DNA of 42,496 bases from Cryptosporangium minutisporangium (GCF_039536245.1 NZ_BAAAYN010000008.1:61494-103989), one strand, 5' to 3'. Shown: positions 21,374 through 28,764, numbered from the stretch's first letter. Numbers and translations are program-made. The notes: generated by a model from the letters alone, not told the origin.

Positions 21374-21450
21374 GCCGGAATGCCCGAGTGGCCGAAGGGC
21401 GCTGCCTGCAAAGCAGCTGATCATCGCCGGTTCGAATCCGGCTTCCGGCT
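21374..21450 (+). tRNA. tRNA-Cys (anticodon GCA)
   Basis: The acceptor GCCGGAA/TTCCGGC has discriminator T, the Cys identity base. Anticodon stem GCTGC/GCAGC with loop CTGCAAA, T arm GCCGG-TTCGAAT-CCGGC. It is the last tRNA; the right inverted repeat begins 5 bp downstream. Confidence 0.93.
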
Positions 21451-21454
21451 CGCC

Positions 21455-21481
21455 GCCATCCACTGTGCAGTCTCGGTCATC
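21455..21481 (-). repeat. Right inverted repeat of the tRNA array
   Basis: Read on the minus strand this is GATGACCGAGACTGCACAGT followed by GGATGGC, aligning with 18936-18963 over its whole length. ACTGCACAGTGGATGGC is identical in both. It begins just after tRNA-Cys, so the pair brackets every array member except tRNA-Trp. Confidence 0.7.
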
Positions 21482-21485
21482 GGCG

Positions 21486-21520
21486 ACCTGGAGTGGGCCG
21501 CGGGTACGGCTGCTCCAGGT
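21486..21520 (+). terminator. Strong hairpin after the tRNA array
   Basis: ACCTGGAG (21486-21493) pairs with CTCCAGGT (21513-21520) and an inner GCCG/CGGC extends the stem. It lies 36 bp after tRNA-Cys and could end the array transcript. There is no T-tract. The following 117 bp, up to the repeat at 21638, hold no recognised feature. Confidence 0.5.
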
Positions 21521-21729
21521 TCCCCTGCCTACCTGCCCCGCTGGCTCGAACGAGGGATGCGGTACCTGTGGGCCGCCGCTGCGAGGTGGCACCGTTGCCG
21601 GCTGTGTTCGCAGGCGAACGTTCTGGCCGTCGCGGTGGCGAGTGAGCCGGTCGGGGATTCGCGGGAGTCTTCTGGTGCAGGCGGAACGGGCACCGGCCCT
21701 CCGCCACAGACTTCGAGGAGATGGCGACG

Positions 21730-21858
21730 ATGAGCGACTACAACCACTGCGGTTACGAGCAGTCCTGGGACTACAACGACTGCCACAAGCCGCGCCGGCA
21801 CCGTCGTCGTCGCCACCAGAAGCGCTACAACGACTGCTGGAGCTACAACTCGTACTGA
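21730..21858 (+). CDS. Small Tyr/Asn/Cys/Arg-rich protein, 42 aa, copy 2
   Basis: The gene is nucleotide-identical to 13116-13244 over all 129 bp, including synonymous positions, and keeps the GAGGAG ribosome site 9 nt upstream and the downstream hairpin. Two Cys-containing YNDC units flank a PRRHRRRRHQKR core. Position directly beyond the tRNA array suggests that the array was inserted next to, or moved together with, this gene. The function is unknown. Confidence 0.7.
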   Translation: MSDYNHCGYEQSWDYNDCHKPRRHRRRRHQKRYNDCWSYNSY

Positions 21859-21880
21859 ACAACCCGATAGCCGCACCACC

Positions 21881-21913
21881 GATGGGCCGGAGAGCGAAAG
21901 CTCCCGGCCCACC
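21881..21913 (+). terminator. Terminator after small protein gene, copy 2
   Basis: GATGGGCCGG pairs with CCGGCCCACC through an inner GAGC-GAAA-GCTC cap. One A-C mismatch lies near the base compared with copy 1. It also lies between convergent genes and can act on the lipase transcript. Confidence 0.7.
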
Positions 21914-21945
21914 GGCCTGTCCGGCCCGGAACCGGCGTGGGGCGC

Positions 21946-23160
21946 TCAGGCCGGCGCCAGTTGCCGGAACCAGCGGGCGATCGCGGCGGTGGCCTTGACG
22001 TTGGAGTCGAGGTGGCTCACCTTGCCGAGGTCCACCGACGTCACTCTGGTGCTGCCCGCGGTCCGGACGGCGTCCAAGCATTCCGAGGTGTTGGTCGTCA
22101 GTACCTGCTCGTCGCCGGCCGCGTAGTACAGCCGGGTCGGCGCCGTCGGCTTCCACTCAGCGCAGAGGTTGTCATGAGCAGCCATCGCCGCGGCGAGCGC
22201 ACCGGTCGGGCGCTGGAGCACGTCGAGCCCGTGCGGCGTGAGCAGCGTCTCGATCGTGCGGGGGAGTGCGGGCAGAATGTCCTTGCCCGGCCGGAGACCG
22301 TCGAAGAGCGCCGCGACCGCGGGATCGCGGAACACCTCCCCCGGGTGGGAGTAGAACGGGTGCAGCCGGTTCCAGGTCACGACGAAGTACGCGACGTACG
22401 CGACGCTCCAGGTGGGATCCAGTTTGCCCCCGAGCAGGGCCGGAAGCTCGATGTTCCGCCAGTGATATGCGCCGCTGACCGGGGCTGCGGCGCCGACCCG
22501 GAACCAGCCGTCCCCGTCGCGGCCGAGCGCGGTCGCCACGCCGATCGCCGCCGCGGCGCCCTGGGAGAAGCCGGTGACATAGACGTCGTGGCTCAGTTGA
22601 CGTCCTCTGCCCGCGACGTAGGACCGAGCGGCCCGCAGGAGATCGATGGAAGCCGTGGTCTCGGACCGAACGTCCTGCCAGGGGTGCGTTCCCGGGCCGG
22701 CGCCCAACCCGAGATAGTCCGGAGCGACGGCCGCGAAGCCGACCGTGGCGTAGGTGAGGGGCGGGCCGAGCTCCCATCCGTCCTGCGTCACCGACGGCGC
22801 ATCGGCTCGGTAGACCTGGGTGCCGTGGGTGTACACGACCGTTCGCAGTGTGCGGTTGCCGTCCTTCGGGAGGGCCAGCAGACCGGTCGCGATCGTGGGG
22901 TTCCCCGCCGGATCGATCGTCCGGTAGGTGAGGCGGACGAGGTCGACGCCGAAGCGGGTGAGACCGGCGTCGTATTTCGCGCCGGCCAGCTCCGCCTTGA
23001 CGTTTGCGGGCGACATCGAGCGCACGTGCAGGGCGGAAAGGAGGGTGCCGCGGCTCTCGGCTCGGGCCTTCGCCGGTGACGCGGTGAGACCGGCGACCGT
23101 GAGCGCAGCGAGTAAGACGATGACGGGCCAGCGCCATCGGTGACTTGGGGTGAGTGTCAT
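21946..23160 (-). CDS. Secreted alpha/beta hydrolase, secretory-lipase-like
   Basis: The 404-residue preprotein has a signal peptide (WPVIVLLAALTVAGLTASPA, then AKA). The hydrolase core has the nucleophile elbow GFSQG (Ser199), preceded by APDYLGLG. Candidate triad members downstream are the Asp in YYAAGDEQV and the His in GKVSHLD. The pattern fits the LIP/secretory lipase group of actinobacteria, which act on extracellular esters. Substrate and lipid specificity are not evident. It is convergent with the small protein gene copy 2. Confidence 0.82.
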   Translation of the reverse strand: MTLTPSHRWRWPVIVLLAALTVAGLTASPAKARAESRGTLLSALHVRSMSPANVKAELAGAKYDAGLTRFGVDLVRLTYRTIDPAGNPTIATGLLALPKDGNRTLRTVVYTHGTQVYRADAPSVTQDGWELGPPLTYATVGFAAVAPDYLGLGAGPGTHPWQDVRSETTASIDLLRAARSYVAGRGRQLSHDVYVTGFSQGAAAAIGVATALGRDGDGWFRVGAAAPVSGAYHWRNIELPALLGGKLDPTWSVAYVAYFVVTWNRLHPFYSHPGEVFRDPAVAALFDGLRPGKDILPALPRTIETLLTPHGLDVLQRPTGALAAAMAAHDNLCAEWKPTAPTRLYYAAGDEQVLTTNTSECLDAVRTAGSTRVTSVDLGKVSHLDSNVKATAAIARWFRQLAPA

Positions 23161-23268
23161 GTTCAGAGGCTAGGAACGGCCACTTCGGACGGCCTCACAC
23201 CGGAGTAGCAACTCCACCTAGCTCGTAGGTATCGGTGACGATCGGCTGTTGCGTGCGGAGGTTGCGAC

Positions 23269-23631
23269 TCAGTCCGGCCGGCAGACCCCGCAGGGCGTCA
23301 AGCCACGGCGGAGCGCCACCTCCCGGCCGACCCATTCGGTCTCCGGATTCCAGCCGGTGCACCCTTGCGTCCGGTGGTAACGCTCGCCAGCGCGGTAGAC
23401 GAGGACCTCGCCGGCGAGGGCTGCTTCGTGTTCGCGCTGGGGTGCGTTGAGGCGTTCGACGAGTGCCGCGGCGATGTCGGGAGTGACGCCGACACCGACG
23501 AACGGTTGTTCCCCCGCACCGACGTCGGGGACCTCGACGTAGAGCGCGTAGTCGTTGGAGCGGCCGCGGCGGATCGGGTAGCGAGCCACCTCTGCAGCGG
23601 TCGCCGGACGGGTGTGCCAAGAGCTGTTCAC
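23269..23631 (-). CDS. Hypothetical protein with C-terminal YH...C...PCxxC motif
   Basis: The 120-residue protein ends with RYHRTQGC, a 15-residue spacer with Trp, and GLTPCGVCRPD. This Tyr-His-x3-Gly-Cys ... Pro-Cys-x-x-Cys-x-Pro pattern is seen at the ends of Ada-like and nuclease-associated zinc-binding modules, suggesting one bound metal. The N-terminal 70 residues include a possible strand-rich part (YALYVEVPDVGAGEQPFVGV). GTG at 23631 is chosen because GAGGAGG lies 6 nt upstream; the earlier GTG at 23649 would place that site inside the gene. The function is unknown. Confidence 0.6.
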   Translation of the reverse strand: MNSSWHTRPATAAEVARYPIRRGRSNDYALYVEVPDVGAGEQPFVGVGVTPDIAAALVERLNAPQREHEAALAGEVLVYRAGERYHRTQGCTGWNPETEWVGREVALRRGLTPCGVCRPD

Positions 23632-23725
23632 AACGGGCCTCCTCGCCACCGACGTCCGTCGCCGCTTGCGACGTGGGAGTCGATCGTCGCCTGCGTCGGC
23701 TACTCCAGTCCAGAGATGACGGTGG

Positions 23726-24187
23726 CTACTGCCCTTCGACGAACTCGCCGCCGAGCTTGTCCTGGTAGGCGTCGCAGTCGGGTTCGTGGACGCAGCCGAT
23801 CGTCCAGTTCGGGCCGACGAGCCGTCGACCGCCGTGACCCGTGACGATCCCGCGGGCGCTGATCATCGCCTGGCTGTGGTTGCGATGGATGCCGATCACC
23901 ACCTGCCCGCGCGGGGTCTCGCAGTAGCCACGCTCGATCGCCAAGTCGGGGTTCGGCACGGCGGTCGGCGTGCAGCCGATCTCGGCGGCCAGCTCCGCGA
24001 CGCTGTCGTACGACCGGTTTTTGTGCGGCCAGTTGATGACGAGGACCGTCGCGGCCACGCCGATGAGGATGCCTAACAGCATGGAGCCGACAACCCATGG
24101 CCAGATCTTGCGGGCCATGCGGGTCGAGGCGGCTGGAGGCGTGGGCTGCTGCTGGTGGTCGGGCTCCGGCGTCGACGGCGCGGTCAT
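23726..24187 (-). CDS. Hypothetical single-pass membrane protein
   Basis: The 153-residue protein has a Pro/Gln-rich N-terminus, one transmembrane helix (WPWVVGSMLLGILIGVAATV, about residues 29-48) and an extracytoplasmic domain of about 100 residues. The domain contains four Cys (EIGCTP, GYCETP, IGCVHEPDC) that may form two disulfides. The layout resembles actinobacterial sensor-like or substrate-binding domains without a named family. No ribosome site is obvious. Confidence 0.6.
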   Translation of the reverse strand: MTAPSTPEPDHQQQPTPPAASTRMARKIWPWVVGSMLLGILIGVAATVLVINWPHKNRSYDSVAELAAEIGCTPTAVPNPDLAIERGYCETPRGQVVIGIHRNHSQAMISARGIVTGHGGRRLVGPNWTIGCVHEPDCDAYQDKLGGEFVEGQ

Positions 24188-24241
24188 GGCACGAAACCGT
24201 AGGTCATCCCCGCGACCGCGGCTCGGCGGATTGCCGAGTCG

Positions 24242-25099
24242 TCAACGTGTCGGGGGCCTTCTGCGCGTTGGCTTCTCGGCAATTCGCTGACGGTGGTCTG
24301 CCGCGCCGAGATGGTGGTAGGCGGCGATCACCGCGGTGCGGCTGCCGATCTCCAGCTTGCGGTAGATGCCTTCCAGGTGCTTGTGGACCGTGCGTGGACT
24401 GACGCCGAGGATCCGGGCGATCTCGCGATCGCTGTGCCCCTCGGCGAGCCGCCCCACGACCTCCCGTTCCCGCGGGGTCAGCGCATCCCAGTGGTCGACC
24501 GCCCGGACGGCCCGGTCGTCGGCCCGGTGGACCACCCGAGCGGCGTCGGCCAACTGCCGGCGCCGCACCCGCCGCGCCACCGCCTGGGCGAGGTGTGCGC
24601 TGGCCATGTCGGCCATCGCGCGGTCGGCCGCGCGGAACCCGCGGCGCGATCGGCTGATCGTCAGCAGCGTCCGCCGCCGCGGCTGGGAGCCGACGAGGAC
24701 CAGCAGGTGATCGGCGACGCCGGCGGGCCGATAGACCTCCCGGTAGAGCGGAAGCTCGCGGAGCGCCCGTGCCGGGAGCAGGTCGCTGAGCGCCACCGGC
24801 CGGCCGGGCGCGAACTGACCCCGGGCGTACGCGCCGAAGGCGGGGTGGGCGGGCAGCATCGCCCCGAACCCCTCGGCGCGGCGCAGGTCGGTCTGGCCGG
24901 GCGCCAGCGCGACGTCGGTGATCCGCCGGTCCTCGGGGTCGACGCCGTTGTAGGAGACCGTGTCGGCCGGAACCAACAGGCGGAACCGGGCGAGCGCCGC
25001 CGGCTGCACGTCCCGCCCCTCGGTGTCGTCGAGGATCGTGTTGATGTCGTAGACCGCGTCGAGCACAGCGCGCAGCTGGCGCGCCGTCAGAGCGTGCAT
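24242..25099 (-). CDS. LuxR-family transcriptional regulator
   Basis: The 285-residue protein has a C-terminal LuxR/GerE helix-turn-helix (LTPREREVVGRLAEGHSDRE, then IARILGVSPRTVHKHLEGIYRKL, about residues 215-275). The N-terminal two thirds may be a GAF-like sensory region (ARFRLLVPADTVSYNGVD). There is no receiver domain, so it is not a response regulator. GGGGGA precedes the ATG. It is divergent from the 25290-26414 gene across 190 bp and is likely to regulate it (inference). Confidence 0.88.
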   Translation of the reverse strand: MHALTARQLRAVLDAVYDINTILDDTEGRDVQPAALARFRLLVPADTVSYNGVDPEDRRITDVALAPGQTDLRRAEGFGAMLPAHPAFGAYARGQFAPGRPVALSDLLPARALRELPLYREVYRPAGVADHLLVLVGSQPRRRTLLTISRSRRGFRAADRAMADMASAHLAQAVARRVRRRQLADAARVVHRADDRAVRAVDHWDALTPREREVVGRLAEGHSDREIARILGVSPRTVHKHLEGIYRKLEIGSRTAVIAAYHHLGAADHRQRIAEKPTRRRPPTR

Positions 25100-25289
25100 G
25101 GGTGTCCCCCGTCACATCGTCGGATGCAGTCGAGGGTCGGGGCAGCGGACGCGCCGGACTGTGGAGGAATCCACACAGGAGCTGTCGGACTACGTACAAC
25201 TACGCATCGACCGGGCCGCGGTCGCCCTGGTCCCCTGAGTGGGCGCCACCGTACGGCGCAGAAGAAATCCACATCACGGGGGAATCCTC

Positions 25290-26414
25290 ATGTCGGAGAC
25301 GACGACCACACCGGTGAAGACTCACCGGACCAACCCGAACGCCAACCCGGAGGGCTCGGCGTTCCTGATCACGCTGCTGCAGCGCTACGTCGACCAGGTG
25401 TCCGGCCGCACCCGGCGCGAGCTGCAGCTGGCCCAGGAGATCGACGCCCGCCCGGGTGGCCGCGCCACCGCCGAGCAGGCCGTCCGCTCCTGGCGGGCGC
25501 TGCCGGTGGAGACGCGTGCCGCGGCGGTGGGCGCCGAGGCTGCGGCCGCGGACCACCGCGCGCGAGTCGACGAGGACGCGTTGCTCGCCCAGGCCCGGCG
25601 AGCGTTCCGGGCGCGCGGCGTCCGCAGCCCGCAGGGCTTCAGCGTCCGCGCGGCCACGTCCGGCCGGACCCCGGTCGGCGCGCCACCGTTCACCCTGCCA
25701 GCGGTCGAGGCGGACGGCCCGCTGACTCCGAAGCAGACGACGGACGCGGCCACCCGGCCCGACGAGACCGCGCCGGATCCGGACGGTGCCGGCGCGGTGC
25801 TCGGCAATCCGCCGCCGGTGGCCGCCTCCGCGGTGGCCGGCACGCTCTACCGCATCCGGTACGTCGGTCTCTACTGCAAGCGGGAGAGCAGCTGGGACGG
25901 CGGCAGCAACAGCGACGAGCCGTACGTCTCGTTCAACATGACCGACGACGCCAATCACTCCTGGGCCAAGCGGACCGGGGTCTACGGCGACGTCGACAAG
26001 AAGGAGTCCCGCGGGGCGATGCCCGACCCGCTGGTGCTCTACGGCCCGGCGCACACGCCGAGCGACCGCACGTACATCTCCGCCCTCGTCACCGAGCACG
26101 ACTTCGGGGACCCGGAGAAGATCAAGAAGGCCTGGCACGACGCCGCGACGCTCGGGCAGTGCGTGGCGAAGTACTACGGCGTCGACGTCGACCAGGCGGT
26201 CGTGGACAGCGCGGCCAACCTGCTGAACCTGGTGTTCAACCTCGGTGACGACGTCATCGGGTGGGACAGCGTCGTGCTGTGGCCGGAGTCCTGGGAGTGG
26301 TTCGCCGCTCAGCCGCTGCTGACGTACAAGGGCATCACGTACCACTTCTTCCTGTTCCACACCGACAACGACTCGGAGTTCTACACCTTCTACCGGATCG
26401 ACCGGCTGAACTAG
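25290..26414 (+). CDS. Protein of unknown function, 374 aa, divergent from LuxR regulator
   Basis: No family is recognised. Residues 1-140 are Ala/Arg/Pro-rich, helical-looking and without a signal peptide. From about residue 170 a compact domain begins with TLYRIRYVGLYCKRESSWDG and includes SDEPYVSFNM. It continues with acidic and aromatic blocks (YISALVTEHDFGDPEKIKKA, NLGDDVIGWDSVVLWPESW, THYFF-like FFLFHTDNDSEFYTFYRI). The many Asp residues suggest a metal-binding, perhaps calcium-binding, domain. GGGGGA lies before the ATG at 25290. A 13-bp stem terminator follows. Confidence 0.7.
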   Translation: MSETTTTPVKTHRTNPNANPEGSAFLITLLQRYVDQVSGRTRRELQLAQEIDARPGGRATAEQAVRSWRALPVETRAAAVGAEAAAADHRARVDEDALLAQARRAFRARGVRSPQGFSVRAATSGRTPVGAPPFTLPAVEADGPLTPKQTTDAATRPDETAPDPDGAGAVLGNPPPVAASAVAGTLYRIRYVGLYCKRESSWDGGSNSDEPYVSFNMTDDANHSWAKRTGVYGDVDKKESRGAMPDPLVLYGPAHTPSDRTYISALVTEHDFGDPEKIKKAWHDAATLGQCVAKYYGVDVDQAVVDSAANLLNLVFNLGDDVIGWDSVVLWPESWEWFAAQPLLTYKGITYHFFLFHTDNDSEFYTFYRIDRLN

Positions 26415-26426
26415 CCGGAGTCCACC

Positions 26427-26458
26427 GCGGCCGGCACGTCCACCGACGTGCCGGCCGC
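26427..26458 (+). terminator. Terminator hairpin
   Basis: GCGGCCGGCACGT (26427-26439) pairs perfectly with ACGTGCCGGCCGC (26446-26458) around a 6-nt loop, 12 bp after the stop of the unknown 374-residue gene. There is no T-tract. Confidence 0.8.
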
Positions 26459-26570
26459 CGTCGCTTCGCGCAGCCGGACACGCTCGGAGATCGCGGTCCC
26501 GGAACAGGGACCGTGGATGCGAGGGGCTGGGTAACCTCGCGGCGACGATTCTGGCAGGGAAGGTGGCGTC

Positions 26571-27617
26571 GTGGCCCGCCGGTGGAGCGCGATCGTGATC
26601 GGGTTGGTCCTCGCTGTCGCGGCGTGCGGGAGCGACCCCGAACCCACCCCGAGCGAGTCCAGCCCGAACGCCGTGCCGACCGCATCGGCGGCCGCCGCCG
26701 ACTACGCCGACCGCAGCATCCCCGACGCGTTCCTCCCGAGATTCGACGGGATCAACAAGTTCGGCGAATCCGCGTTCCTGCAAGGCGCAGGGTGGCGTAC
26801 CGAGCTGAGTTGGTCAGTGGCCGTCCGGGAGATCAAGGCCCACGACGCCGACGTCTTCCAGGCGTTCCAGAGCGCTCGATTGAAGTACGGGAGCTACGGT
26901 TACGCGCCGGACATGGACCTCTTGGCCGCGCCAGGACACGAGTTCATCGTCACCTACCTTCCAGAGACGGACGGCGTCAAAACCGCGCCCGGCAAGCCGA
27001 AGCCAGGCCCGTACCAGGTCGTCGTCGCGGGAAAAGCTAGGCCGCTGAACCTGGACCCGTCCGAGTCCGACGTCCTCGTCGTGGTGTCGGTACCGGTCGG
27101 TGCCGACGCGACGCTGCGCCACACCCATCAAGGGCGGGTCGCCGAGATCAGCCTCCGCACCGGGAAACCGACCGGCCCTGCCGCGGGTGCCTGCGGGGCG
27201 AAGACCGGCGAGGACTCCGCCAGCTTCGGGACTCGCCACGGCGACGAATACGTCACGGCGTCGTTCGACGTCGCGGTGGCGCTCACGTCGCATCTGGAGG
27301 GCCGTGGCTGGGCGAAGGGCGGCCGCTGCTGGATGACGGTGGCACTCTCGGCGAGTTACTGGACGCCGGACATGGGACCCCAGAGCTCCTCCTCGCCGCC
27401 GGACGGGTTCACCGGCATGGAGCCATCGATCGTCAGCGTCACGGTCGACGGCCGGCGGTATCCGGCCGGGTCGAAGGCCTTCGACGTCGCCGCGTCGGCG
27501 AAGACCGTACGGGTGGCCGTGAAACCCCGTGGGCCGCGCAAGGGCGGGGCGCCCCTCCCGTGGGGGAATCTTTCGGGCGCGACCGCGCCGACCGAGGTGA
27601 CGATCACGCTCGGGTGA
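26571..27617 (+). CDS. Hypothetical lipoprotein, 348 aa
   Basis: A GTG start with GGGAAGG upstream opens a lipoprotein signal (WSAIVIGLVLAVAAC, lipobox VAAC) and a Ser/Pro/Glu linker. The mature protein shows beta-rich stretches (TVDGRRYPAG, KTVRVAVKPRG) and two Cys at about the middle (AGACGAKTG, GGRCWMTV). No family is recognised. It is expected on the outer face of the membrane. It lies alone between a terminator and an IS fragment. Confidence 0.65.
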   Translation: MARRWSAIVIGLVLAVAACGSDPEPTPSESSPNAVPTASAAAADYADRSIPDAFLPRFDGINKFGESAFLQGAGWRTELSWSVAVREIKAHDADVFQAFQSARLKYGSYGYAPDMDLLAAPGHEFIVTYLPETDGVKTAPGKPKPGPYQVVVAGKARPLNLDPSESDVLVVVSVPVGADATLRHTHQGRVAEISLRTGKPTGPAAGACGAKTGEDSASFGTRHGDEYVTASFDVAVALTSHLEGRGWAKGGRCWMTVALSASYWTPDMGPQSSSSPPDGFTGMEPSIVSVTVDGRRYPAGSKAFDVAASAKTVRVAVKPRGPRKGGAPLPWGNLSGATAPTEVTITLG

Positions 27618-27748
27618 CCGGCGCCCTGCTGGACGCCGAGCGGCCCAGGCCTGCAGCTGCTCATAGCCGTTGGCCTGGTCGCGGACGACGAGGGTCGCCA
27701 GCCGGCGGCCGACCGGATCGGTCAGCGCAGCGGTGTTGCCGCAGGTGG
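27618..27748 (-). pseudogene. Fragment of an IS110-family-like transposase (N-terminal part)
   Basis: Read on the minus strand from about 27748, the frame gives CGNTAALTDPVGRRLATLVV followed by a GYEQLQAWA segment. This resembles the DEDD N-terminal region of IS110-type transposases (D-x-H ... TAAL.D..GR.LA ... GY..LL.WA). About 40 codons remain, with no start, no C-terminal half and no visible ends. It overlaps the end of the intergenic region before the amidohydrolase promoter. Confidence 0.5.
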
Positions 27749-27765
27749 AAGGGGTCTGTCGGGAC

Positions 27766-27807
27766 TTGACACGGGTTCACGTTAACCGGTTAACTGAAGC
27801 GGTTAAC
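27766..27807 (+). promoter_or_regulatory. Promoter with overlapping CGGTTAAC operator array
   Basis: TTGACA at 27766-27771 and TTAACT at 27790-27795 (18-bp spacer; GTTAAC with 17 bp is an alternative) form a good sigma-70-type promoter. The -10 region overlaps the perfect 14-bp palindrome GTTAACCGGTTAAC (27781-27794), and a third half-site CGGTTAAC lies at 27800-27807. A bound regulator would block polymerase, so repression is expected. The centre (AACCGGTT) is LacI-like. It serves the gene pair starting at 27838. Confidence 0.7.
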
Positions 27808-27837
27808 CCAGTCAATCGGTAGGAATACCATCACGGC

Positions 27838-28764
27838 ATGCGTATCGACGTGCATCAGCATCTGTGGCCGGAGCCGCTGCTCGACGCGTTGCGTGCCCGC
27901 ACCGTGCCGCCGCGGCTCGACGGCTGGGTCCTGCACACCCACAGCGCACCGCCGTACGCGGTGAACCCGGCCGACCACGACGTCGCAGCGCGGGCCGCGC
28001 TGGTCGCCGCCGACGGGTTCGACCGGGCGCTGATCTCGCTCTCCAGCCCGCTGGGCATCGAGTGGCTTCCGGCCGCTGAGGCCACGCCGCTGCTGGACGC
28101 CTACCACGCCGGCGTCGCCGCGCTACCCGGCCAGTTCGGCGCCTGGGCGGCCGCTGGTCTCGACGAGATCGACACGGTCGCGCTGGAGCGGGCGCTCGAC
28201 GCCGGATGTGTCGGGCTGCAGCTGCCCGCCGACGCGCTGGTGGACCCGGCGGGTTACCAGCGGTGCGGGCCGCTGCTGGAGGTGCTCGAGCGGCGGGACG
28301 CTCCGCTGTTCGTCCACCCCGGCCCGCACCCCGCCCCGCCGGCCGGTGCACCCGACTGGTGGCCGGCGCTGAGCCCCTACGTCCATCAGATGCACGACGC
28401 CTGGCACGCGTTCGTCGCGTTCGGGCGGGCCGCGCACCCGTCGCTGCGGGTCTGCTTCGCGCTGCTGGCAGGGCTGGGTCCACTGCACGGCGAGCGTCTC
28501 GCCGCGCGCGGTGGTCCGGCTCGCCGCCGGGTCGACGTGGACGCCTTCGTCGAGACGTCGTCCTACGGCCCGCGCGGGGTGGACGCGATCGTCCGGGTGC
28601 TCGGCGTCGATCTCGTGGTGCTCGGCTCCGACCGGCCGTACGCCACCGTGCCCGACTTCGGCTTCGGGCCGGCGTTCGATCACGCGCTGGCCGTGGCCAA
28701 CCCTGGCCGCCTGCTCTACGGAAAGGAAGGGAACCGTGAGCTTCGACGCCCTACCAGCACGTGA
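27838..28764 (+). CDS. Amidohydrolase family protein (amidohydrolase-2/decarboxylase-like)
   Basis: The 308-residue TIM-barrel metal-dependent hydrolase begins MRIDVHQHLWP, where His6-x-His8 are the usual metal ligands. VHPGPHPAPP holds the third His, and GSDRPYATVPD carries the C-terminal Asp of the amidohydrolase-2 group. Members hydrolyse C-N bonds or decarboxylate aromatic acids; the substrate here is unknown. Its end overlaps the start of the cupin gene by 29 bp, so the two form one unit behind the CGGTTAAC promoter. The ATG is preceded by AGGA at a long distance (about 13 nt). Confidence 0.8.
   Translation: MRIDVHQHLWPEPLLDALRARTVPPRLDGWVLHTHSAPPYAVNPADHDVAARAALVAADGFDRALISLSSPLGIEWLPAAEATPLLDAYHAGVAALPGQFGAWAAAGLDEIDTVALERALDAGCVGLQLPADALVDPAGYQRCGPLLEVLERRDAPLFVHPGPHPAPPAGAPDWWPALSPYVHQMHDAWHAFVAFGRAAHPSLRVCFALLAGLGPLHGERLAARGGPARRRVDVDAFVETSSYGPRGVDAIVRVLGVDLVVLGSDRPYATVPDFGFGPAFDHALAVANPGRLLYGKEGNRELRRPTST

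Larger units (their letters stand above)
18833..21450 (+). other. tRNA gene array: 22 tRNA genes plus one HNH endonuclease gene
   Basis: All genes are on the plus strand, mostly separated by 10-40 bp. The order is Trp, Pro, Ala, Glu, Gly, HNH gene, Gln, Leu, Thr, Leu, Ala, Asp, Pro, Ser, Lys, Met-like, Val, Glu, Asn, Val, His, Tyr, Cys. Phe, Ile, Arg and an initiator are absent. Only a few members encode the 3' CCA. Dense heteroclonal arrays of this kind are known from phages, plasmids and genomic islands of actinobacteria. Ordinary actinobacterial housekeeping tRNA genes are dispersed, so an acquired or amplified origin is likely. Confidence 0.92.
21638..21915 (+). repeat. Direct repeat of about 280 bp, copy 2
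   Basis: This is the second copy of 13024-13303, same orientation. The 129-bp coding region is identical. The upstream part shows a G for C change at 21654. The post-stop region has small indels, and the terminator's distal arm has one change (CCCACC for CCCATC). Confidence 0.92.

Noticed and set aside
18831-21411. Many open frames of 70-200 codons across the tRNA array on both strands
   Set aside because: They are translations of tRNA genes; repeated RNRT/GFEPA-like words come from the T arm. Only the HNH gene has a ribosome site, domain and normal codon use.
19050-21450. Regularly spaced GGTTCGAAT repeats resembling a CRISPR array
   Set aside because: They are the T arms of the tRNA genes; spacing and folding follow tRNA structure and no cas genes are present.
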